Part shown: piece by piece, positions 1 to 7,639 of the stretch
Position numbering within the stretch: the stretch's first letter is position 1
How the letters are laid out: every line of letters starts with the position of its first letter
DNA from: Sphingobium vermicomposti
GTDB taxonomy: Bacteria; Pseudomonadota; Alphaproteobacteria; Sphingomonadales; Sphingomonadaceae
DNA: 64,000 nucleotides
Direction: 5' to 3'
Assembly: GCF_011762025.1 (NCBI RefSeq)
Contig: NZ_JAASQR010000003.1
Coordinates: forward strand, 1-64,000
Notes under the pieces: model-generated
The model's database searches: none
Told to the model about the DNA's origin: nothing
Seen by the model: only the letters and a program-made list of their open reading frames with translations
Translations under genes and position numbers: made by a program

Positions 1-233
1 GTCACTCGGTGATGTGTTGGTTAGCGAGGGGCTAGCCCGAACATGGAGCGGCAGGCGGGAGCCCTGGTGCTGAACGTCAGCGAATTCAGCCGCACGGGCA
101 TAATCGCCTGCCAGCTCAACCTTCATCTATACGCTTAGGCGCTTATGACGACCTCAAGCCTGTGTTCGCCGCCAATCCGAAAGCCATCGTGTTTTCGGTG
201 GGGGCAGCACCAACATCATTAACGGGATGAACA
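1..233. other. Left edge, no intact gene
   Basis: No intact reading frame is recognisable. Around 143-200 one forward frame reads like coding sequence (AYDDLKPVFAANPKAIVF) but it has no start and soon breaks, so it may be the remnant of a gene. No RNA gene or terminator was seen. Confidence 0.3.
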
Positions 234-998
234 ATGATCGTGACACCGCTCTCACCAGCCGCCGCCGCTTTCCGTAACCGCGTTGAGGACGAAGCGGCCT
301 TTCTCACGACGTGCGAAGGGGGCGACCCTGGCTCGCCCGAGAATCGGTCAATCTGGTTGCTGGGAATCGAACCTGGCTGGTCCCTCGCCGACGAAGCCGC
401 CGATACTGAGACGGAAGGTGAGCGAGCAGCAAAGTTGGAGGCCTACGCCGTCGAACTACAACTTGAATGGCTCTTCAATCGCAATGCTTTCAAGCTGCTC
501 TGCGCGTTGGAAGGTGGGGATCCGGAGGATTTCCGCGCATTTGCGCAGCGTGCCCGTCCTTTCGAGCGCGGTTCGACTGGATATTTCAAAGCAAATCTCT
601 TCCCTGAACCTTGCAACAAGGTCGGGGAGTGGGACGCACATTCGGCTGCAAAGACCGGCTTCACCCGCAAGGATGACTACCGCGCGTGGTTGCGGGAAAA
701 TCGCTTCCGCGTGATGAAAAGTTGGATTGAACGCTGCCGACCCTGCTTGGTCATTGGCACTGGCCTGACCCACATTGCAGATTTCCTTGAGATCACCGGT
801 ACAACCGGGACTCCGACAGTCCACACCATCACGGTGAACGGTCATGCGAAGAGATTACATGTCGCAACAAACGGGATGGTTCCCGTCGCCGTAATTCCTC
901 ACCTGAGCGGGGGACCCCACAGCCTGAACAGCAATGAAGCGATCAGACTGATTGCAGAGCAAATAAGAAGCGAAATCGGGGTTGAAAGTCCTGCTTAG
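234..998 (+). CDS. Hypothetical protein, possibly uracil-DNA-glycosylase fold
   Basis: A 254-residue soluble protein with no signal peptide or membrane segment. I do not recognise it as a named family. Two short motifs resemble those of the uracil-DNA glycosylase superfamily: GIEPGWS near residue 44, placed like motif A (GxDPG), and VIPHLSGGPHSLNS near residue 220, placed like the C-terminal H-x-S motif B. The core between them (CLVIGTGLTH) fits a beta strand followed by a loop. This is a fold guess from motif spacing; no catalytic residue is proven. It starts a few bases after a possible decayed gene and ends just before a convergent small gene, so it is probably transcribed alone. Confidence 0.5.
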   Translation: MIVTPLSPAAAAFRNRVEDEAAFLTTCEGGDPGSPENRSIWLLGIEPGWSLADEAADTETEGERAAKLEAYAVELQLEWLFNRNAFKLLCALEGGDPEDFRAFAQRARPFERGSTGYFKANLFPEPCNKVGEWDAHSAAKTGFTRKDDYRAWLRENRFRVMKSWIERCRPCLVIGTGLTHIADFLEITGTTGTPTVHTITVNGHAKRLHVATNGMVPVAVIPHLSGGPHSLNSNEAIRLIAEQIRSEIGVESPA

Positions 999-1001
999 GC
1001 A

Positions 1002-1202
1002 TCACGCGGGTTCAATATGATCCACGGCGAGCAGATCGAACCCATCTCTTGTGCCGACCACTTTGACCCGCGTGCCCAGAAGATGCTTGTGCCGCTTCAG
1101 GATGTCCAAGCGCCATTCTCCACCGTCAGGCACACGCAGGATTGGATAAAGACCATTTTCAAGCAAAATGCCGGTCAGCTCGTGACGGGTTGGCCGATGC
1201 AT
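1002..1202 (-). CDS. Small DUF5818-like protein
   Basis: A 66-residue protein beginning MHRPTRHELTG and containing the pattern G-GEWRLD followed by LLGTRVKVVGTRDGFDLL. This matches my memory of the DUF5818 small proteins common in sphingomonads, which look like a short OB-like beta fold; their function is unknown. A weak GGGAGC lies about 12 bases before the ATG. It is convergent with the preceding gene, with 3 bases between the stops. Family assignment is from recall of the motif, not from a search. Confidence 0.6.
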   Translation of the reverse strand: MHRPTRHELTGILLENGLYPILRVPDGGEWRLDILKRHKHLLGTRVKVVGTRDGFDLLAVDHIEPA

Positions 1203-1372
1203 GACGCTTTGTGCTCCCGATGCTCAGGTCAAGAATCGGATCACAGCGTGATTTTCCGCTCAGAGAACCGCTGGACCGAATGACGGCCTATTTTCCAAGG
1301 CCCCCCAGATGACCAAACGCCTTAATCTGGGCGTTTCGACCTGCGGAGTATGCCGCCCCCATTGAAAAAAGA

Positions 1373-1397
1373 CTCCGCTCGACTGTGAAAAGCGGAG
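1373..1397 (-). terminator. Rho-independent terminator, distal to the outer-membrane protein gene
   Basis: CTCCGCT (1373-1379) pairs with AGCGGAG (1391-1397). Read on the minus strand, the hairpin is followed by a T-rich run (complement of the A run at 1364-1370). Confidence 0.65.
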
Positions 1398-1436
1398 CCA
1401 GTCTGAGGAAATGCTTGTCGCGTGCGCAATGAAGAA

Positions 1437-1460
1437 AGGGGCGTTCGTTAGAACACCCCT
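1437..1460 (-). terminator. Terminator immediately after the outer-membrane protein gene
   Basis: The arms AGGGG-GTTC and GAAC-CCCCT pair around a 4-base loop just beyond the stop codon at 1483, followed on the minus strand by TTCTTC. With the hairpin at 1373-1397 it forms a tandem terminator. Confidence 0.6.
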
Positions 1461-1482
1461 TCCTGTTCATGCGGTTACGCGA

Positions 1483-2127
1483 TCAGTAACGCCAGGAAAT
1501 GCCCAGCGAAAGCTTGTTGTTGTCCACGCGGATGCCGTTAGTATCCAGATCGCGGTTGAGGCCAGCGCTGCCATAATCTTCGATCAGATATTCAACGCGG
1601 ATCGACGCCTGCGCGCCGACGCGCGTTTCCAGGCCTGCGCCGTAGACCAGGGCGTCCTGCATCGTCTTCGTGCCGTAGGTATCGACGCCGTCAAAAACCG
1701 TGGTCTTGAACTTGGTCGACTGCCAGCCGCCGCGCGCATAAACAGCGGTGCTGTCGGCAATCATCGCACCCAGGCGCGCGCTCAGACCGAACGATTCGCG
1801 GGCCTTGACCTTGCCGCTGATGCTGTCCGTTCCGTCATCGAGCTTCGCCGAAATGCTGGCACCCGAGAAATTGGCGTTCGCTTCCACGCCGAAGAAGACG
1901 TTGTTCGACAGGGCATAGTCATAGCCGACATAAACGCCGCCACCGATGCCGTTGCCGCTCAGACCGTCGAGGTCGAGCGTGCCGATGCCGATGTCGGTGC
2001 CTTCGGCCTTCACTTCATACGCGTCGCGGCTGATCTGCGCGCCGATGAACGGACCGGAAAAGGTTTCTGCATGGGCGGAAGTAGCTCCGGCGACGATCGC
2101 CAGAAGCGTCAAAGAAATTTTCTTCAT
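1483..2127 (-). CDS. Outer-membrane beta-barrel protein (porin-like, Omp25-type)
   Basis: A 214-residue protein with a clear signal peptide (MKKISLTLLAIVAGATSAHA, cleavage after residue 20), alternating amphipathic strands and a C-terminal aromatic end (GISWRY) typical of a small eight-stranded barrel. Glycine-rich motifs such as GGGVYVGYDYALSNN and YARGGWQ match the outer-membrane beta-barrel/OmpA-like superfamily. The ATG at 2127 was chosen over an upstream frame extension because an AGGGGA ribosome site sits 5 bases before it and the signal peptide begins there. It is monocistronic and is followed by two terminator hairpins. The role is probably structural or as a small-solute channel; the substrate is unknown. 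Confidence 0.85.
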   Translation of the reverse strand: MKKISLTLLAIVAGATSAHAETFSGPFIGAQISRDAYEVKAEGTDIGIGTLDLDGLSGNGIGGGVYVGYDYALSNNVFFGVEANANFSGASISAKLDDGTDSISGKVKARESFGLSARLGAMIADSTAVYARGGWQSTKFKTTVFDGVDTYGTKTMQDALVYGAGLETRVGAQASIRVEYLIEDYGSAGLNRDLDTNGIRVDNNKLSLGISWRY

Positions 2128-2605
2128 AGTTCCCCTGAATTGGTTCGCGGTGATTTTTGTTTCGGTTGCGACCCGATGCGGCGGGTAGTCGAGCAAGCAG
2201 ATCAGGTCAAGCTCACAGCGATAGTTTCGGCAAAACTGTTGATTGATTACAACAGGTAAGCTTGCACGCGACATGTGAGACTCACACGATGTTCGCCCTT
2301 GAAATTCTAGATCGAAGGCGGCTCGCTGCTGAACAACGGCTGCGGAAAAAGTGACCCGGCCGGATGGCCGGGTCAGGTAAAGGAAACTAAAGTTCCCTTC
2401 GGGTCGCAGGGGACTGCTGGCTGAATTATGCCATTTTGCCTATCCGGGTTTTTCCCGGTGCTGCTCACCGGATGGATCGATCGCGGCTCGGTGCCTGACG
2501 CAGCAGGTGCATTTGGCCGATGATTGCAATGGCTTGATCTGCTCAATGTCTCCTCAGGGAATTTCCCTGCTTCACGACCTTCAACGAACTCGGCAAGGCA
2601 ACCGC
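2128..2605. other. Divergent promoter region
   Basis: A 478-base gap between the outer-membrane protein gene and the kinase gene. It holds a perfect 10-bp stem hairpin (2352-2375), listed separately, and a small CCGGG-TTTTT-CCCGG hairpin near 2444-2458. A minus-strand open frame of up to 110 codons ends at 2373 in the hairpin, but it overlaps the kinase 5' region and has no convincing ribosome site. Confidence 0.4.
2352..2375 (-). terminator. Strong hairpin with T run on the minus strand
   Basis: TGACCCGGCC (2352-2361) pairs perfectly with GGCCGGGTCA (2366-2375) around GGAT. On the minus strand it is followed by CTTTTTCC, as in a rho-independent terminator. No confident minus-strand gene feeds it, so it may terminate a short unannotated transcript or insulate the divergent genes. 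Confidence 0.55.
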
Positions 2606-4210
2606 ATGATGATCCCTTCAGGCCAGGCACGATATGATGGCACGCGGGCGCCAATGGCTGATTTGTTACTGTTGCTAGCCTACGGCTTCGGCTTCTGGCT
2701 GACACTGGGGCTGGCAGCCTATTGGGGCGGTAGAGGTTTTTATTCCGTCTGGTTCCCGGCTGCGGGCCTCCGTCTCGCCCTGCTATGGCACGCCGGGCCG
2801 CGCCTTACGCCAGCAATCGCCGCCGTGGAAATCGTGGTCAATTTGATCATGGGGCGTTTCAATGCGGGCTCGCCCGACCTGGCGATGACGCTGTGGGGCA
2901 TCTTGCGGCCAGTTCTGGCGTACGGTGGTGTGGTAGCTGTCATCCGCTGGCTATCCACCGGCAGAAGAGCGGGCGTCATGGCTCCTCCGATGCCCTTCGG
3001 ACTTGCCGCCGTTGCCGCACCTGGGGTCGCAGCGTTCAGCGCTCTGCCAGAAGCACTGCTGCGGCCAGACCGAACGGCAGTTGAAAGCGTTCAGGATATC
3101 ATGATCTCGCTCACGGCTTTTGCTGTCGGCGACCTGTTGGGCGTGCTGATCATCGCGCCGCCGCTCCTCTGGGTGGCCGAAACGATCAGCCAGCGCCGAA
3201 GCGGCATGATTGCGGCTTTCCGCGAATGCGCGATTCGCGGGAGTGCAACGCTGGAGGCTGCGCTCCTCCTATCAGGCGGAATAGCCACGACCTGGCTGCT
3301 CAACCGAATTGGACTGGGGTCCCAGCCAATGCCCCTCATCCTGGCGGTCGCGTGGATCGGCTTGCGTTCTGGGCGCTTTCCTGTGTGGGTTGCTTTGACA
3401 ATCGTTAGCCTTCTTATCCTGCCGGAGACAGCAGGCGCGTTCAGCACAATTGATCGGCTGCACCTGCATCTTGACCTCGCGACCGTCGTGGTGGTCGGCT
3501 ATCTTGCGGGCAGCTATTGCGACGCCCAGAAGCAGGCCCGCACGGACATCGAGCGGCGCGACCGGCTGCTCTTCCAGGCCGAGCGACTGAAGACCCTGCG
3601 TGCGATGTCGGTGGCAGTTATCCATGAGATCAGCCAGCCGCTATCGACCTTGGCGATCGAGGCAAAACATCTTCACGAGATCACGGACGGGGCCGGCGAC
3701 GAAATCCTGCGGAGCGCTGCACTGGTGGATCGCAAGGCCGCGACATTATCCAACCTTGTGCGCCGCCTGCGACGGTTCGGCGGGGCGGCGGTGGACGAGC
3801 CGAGCGCGCTGCCGGTTTCGGCGCTGATCGAAAGCGTGGCCGCAATTGCAACTCCGGAAGCCAGCGATCAGGGTGCGTTGCTCAAGATTGGCCCGATCAA
3901 TCCAGATCTTGTCGTGTTTGCGCAGGAGGTGGAACTGAGCCAGGCGCTGATGAACCTCCTGCGCAATGCCATCCACGCGGCGAAGGATGGACAGGTCGAA
4001 CTGACCGGCGAGAAGGAAGGAAAAAGTGTGCGGATCATAGTCACGAACCGCGTTGGAACCAGCCATCGCGCCAAGGCAGGCATGGGGGTCGGCGCTCTGG
4101 TTGCGCAGGCCATAGTGGAAGCGCATGGCGGGCATTTGGAAAAGGCGAAGGTTCATGACGGCGTGGCCCACGCTTCAATCATCCTGCCGCTTGCCGGAGA
4201 CGATGCATGA
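2606..4210 (+). CDS. MASE1-domain sensor histidine kinase
   Basis: A membrane-bound kinase of about 534 residues. The N-terminal 280 or so residues form roughly eight hydrophobic helices with the MASE1 sensor pattern (YSVWFPAAGLRLALLW). A cytoplasmic HisKA-type helix follows with the phospho-acceptor His in VIHEISQPLSTLAIE, then a HATPase_c domain with N box (NLLRNAIHAA) and glycine box (GMGVGALVAQAIVEAHGG). The sequence resembles the FixL/DctB-like HPK4 group but no PAS domain is seen. I place the start at ATG 2606, which has AAGG 8 bases upstream; ATG 2654 is an alternative. It overlaps the response regulator by an ATGA, so the two are translationally coupled. Its signal is unknown. Confidence 0.85.
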   Translation: MMIPSGQARYDGTRAPMADLLLLLAYGFGFWLTLGLAAYWGGRGFYSVWFPAAGLRLALLWHAGPRLTPAIAAVEIVVNLIMGRFNAGSPDLAMTLWGILRPVLAYGGVVAVIRWLSTGRRAGVMAPPMPFGLAAVAAPGVAAFSALPEALLRPDRTAVESVQDIMISLTAFAVGDLLGVLIIAPPLLWVAETISQRRSGMIAAFRECAIRGSATLEAALLLSGGIATTWLLNRIGLGSQPMPLILAVAWIGLRSGRFPVWVALTIVSLLILPETAGAFSTIDRLHLHLDLATVVVVGYLAGSYCDAQKQARTDIERRDRLLFQAERLKTLRAMSVAVIHEISQPLSTLAIEAKHLHEITDGAGDEILRSAALVDRKAATLSNLVRRLRRFGGAAVDEPSALPVSALIESVAAIATPEASDQGALLKIGPINPDLVVFAQEVELSQALMNLLRNAIHAAKDGQVELTGEKEGKSVRIIVTNRVGTSHRAKAGMGVGALVAQAIVEAHGGHLEKAKVHDGVAHASIILPLAGDDA

Positions 4211-4794
4211 ACACAGACGATCCCAAGGTCTACGTGGTGGATGATGACGCCGATCTGTGTGCCACCGTGGCGCGGTTGCTCTGTCGGCATGGCTTTAACG
4301 CGCAGTCTTTCCCGGACCCGGTCCGGCTTCTCGATATTTATGCACCGGCGCCTGCAGCCTGCATCGTCACCGACGTGATGATGGATGATCTCGATGGCTT
4401 CGGCTTTGCCGACCGGGTCCGAGTCATAGATCCGGCAGTCGCGATCATTTTCATGACGGCATGGCCGACGACCGCAAATGCCGTCGATTCGGTGCGTCGC
4501 CATGGAGGGATTGATTACCTTGAGAAGCCGCTTGATGAAGCGCGGCTGCTTGCCGCGGTCAGTGAAGGTGTGGATTGGTCGGTCCGGAAAAGACAGCAGC
4601 TCGCCCGCACCGCCACATTGTCACCGCGCGAAAGAGAAGTGTTCGACCTGCTCGTGCAGGGTCATAGCAACAAGGTCATCGCTGCCAAGCTGGAGCTCAG
4701 CCCTAAAACGGTTGAGGATCACCGGGCGTCGATCATTTCCAAAACGGGCGCTAACGGGTTGGCCCAACTGATCGCTCTGGCATCGCCGGACTAA
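4207..4794 (+). CDS. FixJ-family response regulator (REC plus LuxR-type HTH)
   Basis: A 195-residue protein. The receiver domain (about 1-120) has the acidic pair VVDDDAD, the phospho-acceptor Asp in IVTDVMMDD, the switch Thr in FMTAW and the conserved Lys in YLEKPLD. A LuxR/GerE helix-turn-helix occupies the C terminus (LSPREREVFDLLVQGHSNK followed by KLELSPKTVEDHR). This is the FixJ/TodT architecture and it should regulate transcription when phosphorylated by the kinase encoded just upstream, with which it shares a 4-base overlap. Targets are not evident from the window. Confidence 0.9.
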   Translation: MNTDDPKVYVVDDDADLCATVARLLCRHGFNAQSFPDPVRLLDIYAPAPAACIVTDVMMDDLDGFGFADRVRVIDPAVAIIFMTAWPTTANAVDSVRRHGGIDYLEKPLDEARLLAAVSEGVDWSVRKRQQLARTATLSPREREVFDLLVQGHSNKVIAAKLELSPKTVEDHRASIISKTGANGLAQLIALASPD

Positions 4795-4923
4795 TTTTCA
4801 TGGACCCACCCGCACGCTTCGGGCTTAGGCCGCGGACCTGGACGCCATTCTCATTAAAGCGCCGCTGGTGGAACGAGCTCATGCTAACCCTGACCCAATT
4901 CTACAAAGCCGGACGGCAGCGCC
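4795..4923. other. Gap after the two-component pair
   Basis: No terminator hairpin with a T run was found. One forward frame from ATG 4800 stays open for about 59 codons but resembles nothing I know; it may be part of the same decayed locus as the haemoglobin remnant that follows. Confidence 0.3.
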
Positions 4924-5040
4924 ATGACGACCGAAATCAAGGAAGACGATATCGCGCGCCTCGTCGGGGCCTTTATTAGCGGTCCGACAAAGATCCGCTG
5001 CTGGGGCCGATCTTCAATGACCAAATTGGCGTTCACCGGG
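4924..5040 (+). pseudogene. Remnant of a group III truncated haemoglobin gene
   Basis: From ATG 4924 the frame reads MTTEIKEDDIARLVGAF, matching the N terminus of group III (trHbP-type) truncated haemoglobins. After about codon 17 the frame is lost; in another frame the next segment reads DKDPLLGPIFNDQIG, which is the expected continuation in that family (DPLLGPIF-N/D-AIG). Sequence after about 5040 no longer matches, so roughly three quarters of the gene is missing. The combination of a frameshift and a 3' truncation makes this a pseudogene. The family matches are from recall of the conserved N terminus. Confidence 0.7.
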
Positions 5041-5229
5041 CAAGCCTTAGATGGCAGGTCCCGCTAGGACCTTCCGGCCGCATCGACTAGATTGAGATGT
5101 TCGCTACTGGCTGCACGAACGAAGTAGTCTGACAAGAGCAGTCATTCGGGCTGCTTCCGGCCGCTGGGCGGGAGCATCCGAAGTTGCGGATGTGATACGC
5201 CTGTATCCGATCGCCCCATCTGGCGATTG
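5041..5229. other. Gap, no feature seen
   Basis: About 190 bases between the haemoglobin remnant and the stop of the STAND NTPase gene. No hairpin with a T run and no reading frame of interest was identified. Confidence 0.3.
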
Positions 5230-7554
5230 TCACCTGTCGACATCGTCGAAGACCGATCGCTTCGTAGCCGCAGGTTCGGGCGGGGACAGCTCTTCCTTCT
5301 TCTGCGTGACGATATGGGTCCAGTCCGTGTCGCCTTCGTTCTCCTCGTCGCGCTCCCGCTTGCGTTCTTCGAGTCCGCCGACCGCCCGCTTCACCTGATC
5401 CCGCGCGTCGTCGAGGAAGCCAACCGCATCGTCATCCAGCTCGACGCCCATCTCCTCGATGCGCTCGAGTGCACCGAGCAATTTCTTAAAGTGGCTGTCG
5501 GGCTCTTCGTCCAAATCGGCATCTCCGGCGATCTCGTCGATCTTCTCCTCAAGAGCAGGCAGCAGATTGGTTCGCAGCGCCAAGCCTAATCCAATGAGAC
5601 GAAGCGGCGATATGAGTGCGAGCATCCCACTCTCGGCAAAGAACGACATATCGAGGTCTGAGAGCGCTGCGGATCCGAGGCTCCTGGCGGCCTCGCGCCG
5701 CAAGCCATCCGGGAGCAGACCGAATTGATGGGCGCGGGCGTAGGTATGAAACCGAGGGTCATTGGCGAGGGGATCGGTCTGCCAGCAGTAGCGTCTGAGT
5801 AGCTCCGGAAACTGTCCGACCAATTTGACGAAAACCGCGTCGTTCGCCCTGTAGGATAGGAAGTGAAACAGCATCCAAGTTCGATGATTTTCGTCCGGCG
5901 TGTGGCTGAGACGCGCTACCAGCGCTTCGTCCAGCGTGGACGGAATCACCAAGGCATCCCGAATGAGCGGCGATCCTTCGCAGGTAAAGCTGCCGAGGAT
6001 CGTATCGATTGGTGCGCCGCGGATGAGTGCGGCCATCATGTGAGGTTTTTGCCGCAAAATCTCTGTCAGAGCATCCGAGATGGTCGGATGCGCGAAGGTC
6101 CATTTGGCGCCGGACAGCTTGAGAAAGGATCCCTTCAATTCGGCGAAGCAATCTTGGATTTTGGCCAGGGTGAAACCGGTCAAGTCCGAAACCGCCTGCG
6201 CTGCCGCAGCATCATGATCGCTGGGATTGAAGCCGGCTTGATGGACGTAGACGAGGTAGAGCGCGGCCTGGAGTCGCTCGTCCAGTGCGCTGACCGTGTC
6301 GATAAGGTGCTCGGTCGGCTCCTCCATGAAGCGGACGAGCGAACTTTCGCGCGGTGCCAGTCCCTTGGTAAAGTTCGGGTCGCCAAGCCGCTCGGCGATT
6401 CCGGGCAGGAACTCGTCGACGGCGGCAACGGCGGCTAGATGCGGCTTGACGTTCGAACGCCAGCTTTGGCTCTGCTCGCCGAAGTTGATGTGGTTATAGA
6501 GGATTTGTGCCTTCTCTTCGAAGGTCAGTTCACCGACGTCGACCACGGCGCTGCCATCAGCGAATTGCGCTAGATTACGCTGACCCAGTCGGTGCCGAGC
6601 TGCTTCGTAAATATGCTTGCGCGATGTCAGCAGGAAGCGGTTGCCGTGCGTGATCGCCGCGCGCAGCTTCGAAAACGCCGATGCCCAATCCTGTACGTAG
6701 TCGTCGCGCAGCACGTTCGAGCCAAAAGCGTCATCAATCCAGAAGAAGCGGCCGGGATCGTTGGGATTCCAGCCAGCCTCAAAATCACGTGGACTGGTCA
6801 GCGCGAGCACGGTGTTGTCGGGATTTTCCGACGCGATCGTTGAAACGATCGCACCGATCGCCGATTTGCCGCTTGCAGGATTACCGAGCAGAAGCACCAC
6901 GCCGTGGTTCGAGATGGCGTTTACGGCGTCGCGATGCGCCTGAGTTGGCACATAGGTACGAAGTTTCGGAATCCAGCTGTCGAGCAGCGCGCGACTCTGC
7001 TCGCTGAGCCGTTCATCGACGATTGCGGTCAAATCCCCTAGACCGTAAACCTGCGGGACGAGGGCGCGCAGGCGTGCGCTGCTCTTGATGACCCGAACGA
7101 TGTATTGGCGGCCCAGGATATGCGGCTTGCGAACGCCGAACTCGCACAGTTTGGCGCGCATGGCGCCCGCCACCGGCGCATCCACGCTCATGTTGGTCAT
7201 GAAGACGTATGTGTCTGCCTGGCCCCCTTTGACGAGTTCCTCGACGTTACCAATTTCAGCGGAGAGGTCGCTGACCTTCAACGCTTTGCCGGCGTCCGAC
7301 GTGTGCTTGCACTGGATCGTGCCGATGGGCTGCTCGTCTTTTGGCGAGGGAATGAGAAAGACCGCGTCCTGACCGCCGTCCTGCGCCTCTCGGAATATTT
7401 CGACAGGACGCCCCAAGACCACTTCGCAGACTTGCGAGCATAGGTCTTGAAAGGCGCGCCAACCGATCGTGTGAAGCGCGAGATCGCTCCAGGGGCCATG
7501 CGCGCGACGTGGGTCGCGTTCCGCAGTTTCAATTTGACCGTGCACGGTTCTCAC
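5230..7554 (-). CDS. STAND-type NTPase with N-terminal Mrr-like nuclease domain (putative defence protein)
   Basis: A 774-residue protein. Residues 25-160 look like a PD-(D/E)XK restriction endonuclease of the Mrr group: a core with GGQDAVF (Asp near 63) followed after a strand by IQCKH (Gln-Cys-Lys at 81-83). A P-loop NTPase follows, with Walker A GNPASGKS at about 224-231 and Walker B FFWIDD at about 270-275, as in nSTAND3-type NTPases. The remaining 400 residues are mostly helical, fitting a sensor or repeat region, and end in a charged tail. Known Avs-type antiphage proteins join an effector nuclease to a STAND NTPase in this order. The annotated start is GTG; a second GTG lies three codons on. 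It lies 85 bases after the SMC-like ATPase gene on the same strand, so co-transcription is possible. Confidence 0.8.
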   Translation of the reverse strand: MRTVHGQIETAERDPRRAHGPWSDLALHTIGWRAFQDLCSQVCEVVLGRPVEIFREAQDGGQDAVFLIPSPKDEQPIGTIQCKHTSDAGKALKVSDLSAEIGNVEELVKGGQADTYVFMTNMSVDAPVAGAMRAKLCEFGVRKPHILGRQYIVRVIKSSARLRALVPQVYGLGDLTAIVDERLSEQSRALLDSWIPKLRTYVPTQAHRDAVNAISNHGVVLLLGNPASGKSAIGAIVSTIASENPDNTVLALTSPRDFEAGWNPNDPGRFFWIDDAFGSNVLRDDYVQDWASAFSKLRAAITHGNRFLLTSRKHIYEAARHRLGQRNLAQFADGSAVVDVGELTFEEKAQILYNHINFGEQSQSWRSNVKPHLAAVAAVDEFLPGIAERLGDPNFTKGLAPRESSLVRFMEEPTEHLIDTVSALDERLQAALYLVYVHQAGFNPSDHDAAAAQAVSDLTGFTLAKIQDCFAELKGSFLKLSGAKWTFAHPTISDALTEILRQKPHMMAALIRGAPIDTILGSFTCEGSPLIRDALVIPSTLDEALVARLSHTPDENHRTWMLFHFLSYRANDAVFVKLVGQFPELLRRYCWQTDPLANDPRFHTYARAHQFGLLPDGLRREAARSLGSAALSDLDMSFFAESGMLALISPLRLIGLGLALRTNLLPALEEKIDEIAGDADLDEEPDSHFKKLLGALERIEEMGVELDDDAVGFLDDARDQVKRAVGGLEERKRERDEENEGDTDWTHIVTQKKEELSPPEPAATKRSVFDDVDR

Positions 7555-7639
7555 ACCCTCACCTTGCCCCTGTGAAGAAATAGGTCGGCATTCCCCAGTT
7601 TTTCCTCATCAATAACGGAGCGCTCCAACCTCGCTTTCC

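Noticed and set aside
2373..2705. 110-codon minus-strand frame ending at the 2352-2375 hairpin
   Set aside because: Overlaps the 5' part of the kinase gene and has no proper ribosome site, although the terminator just after it is suggestive.
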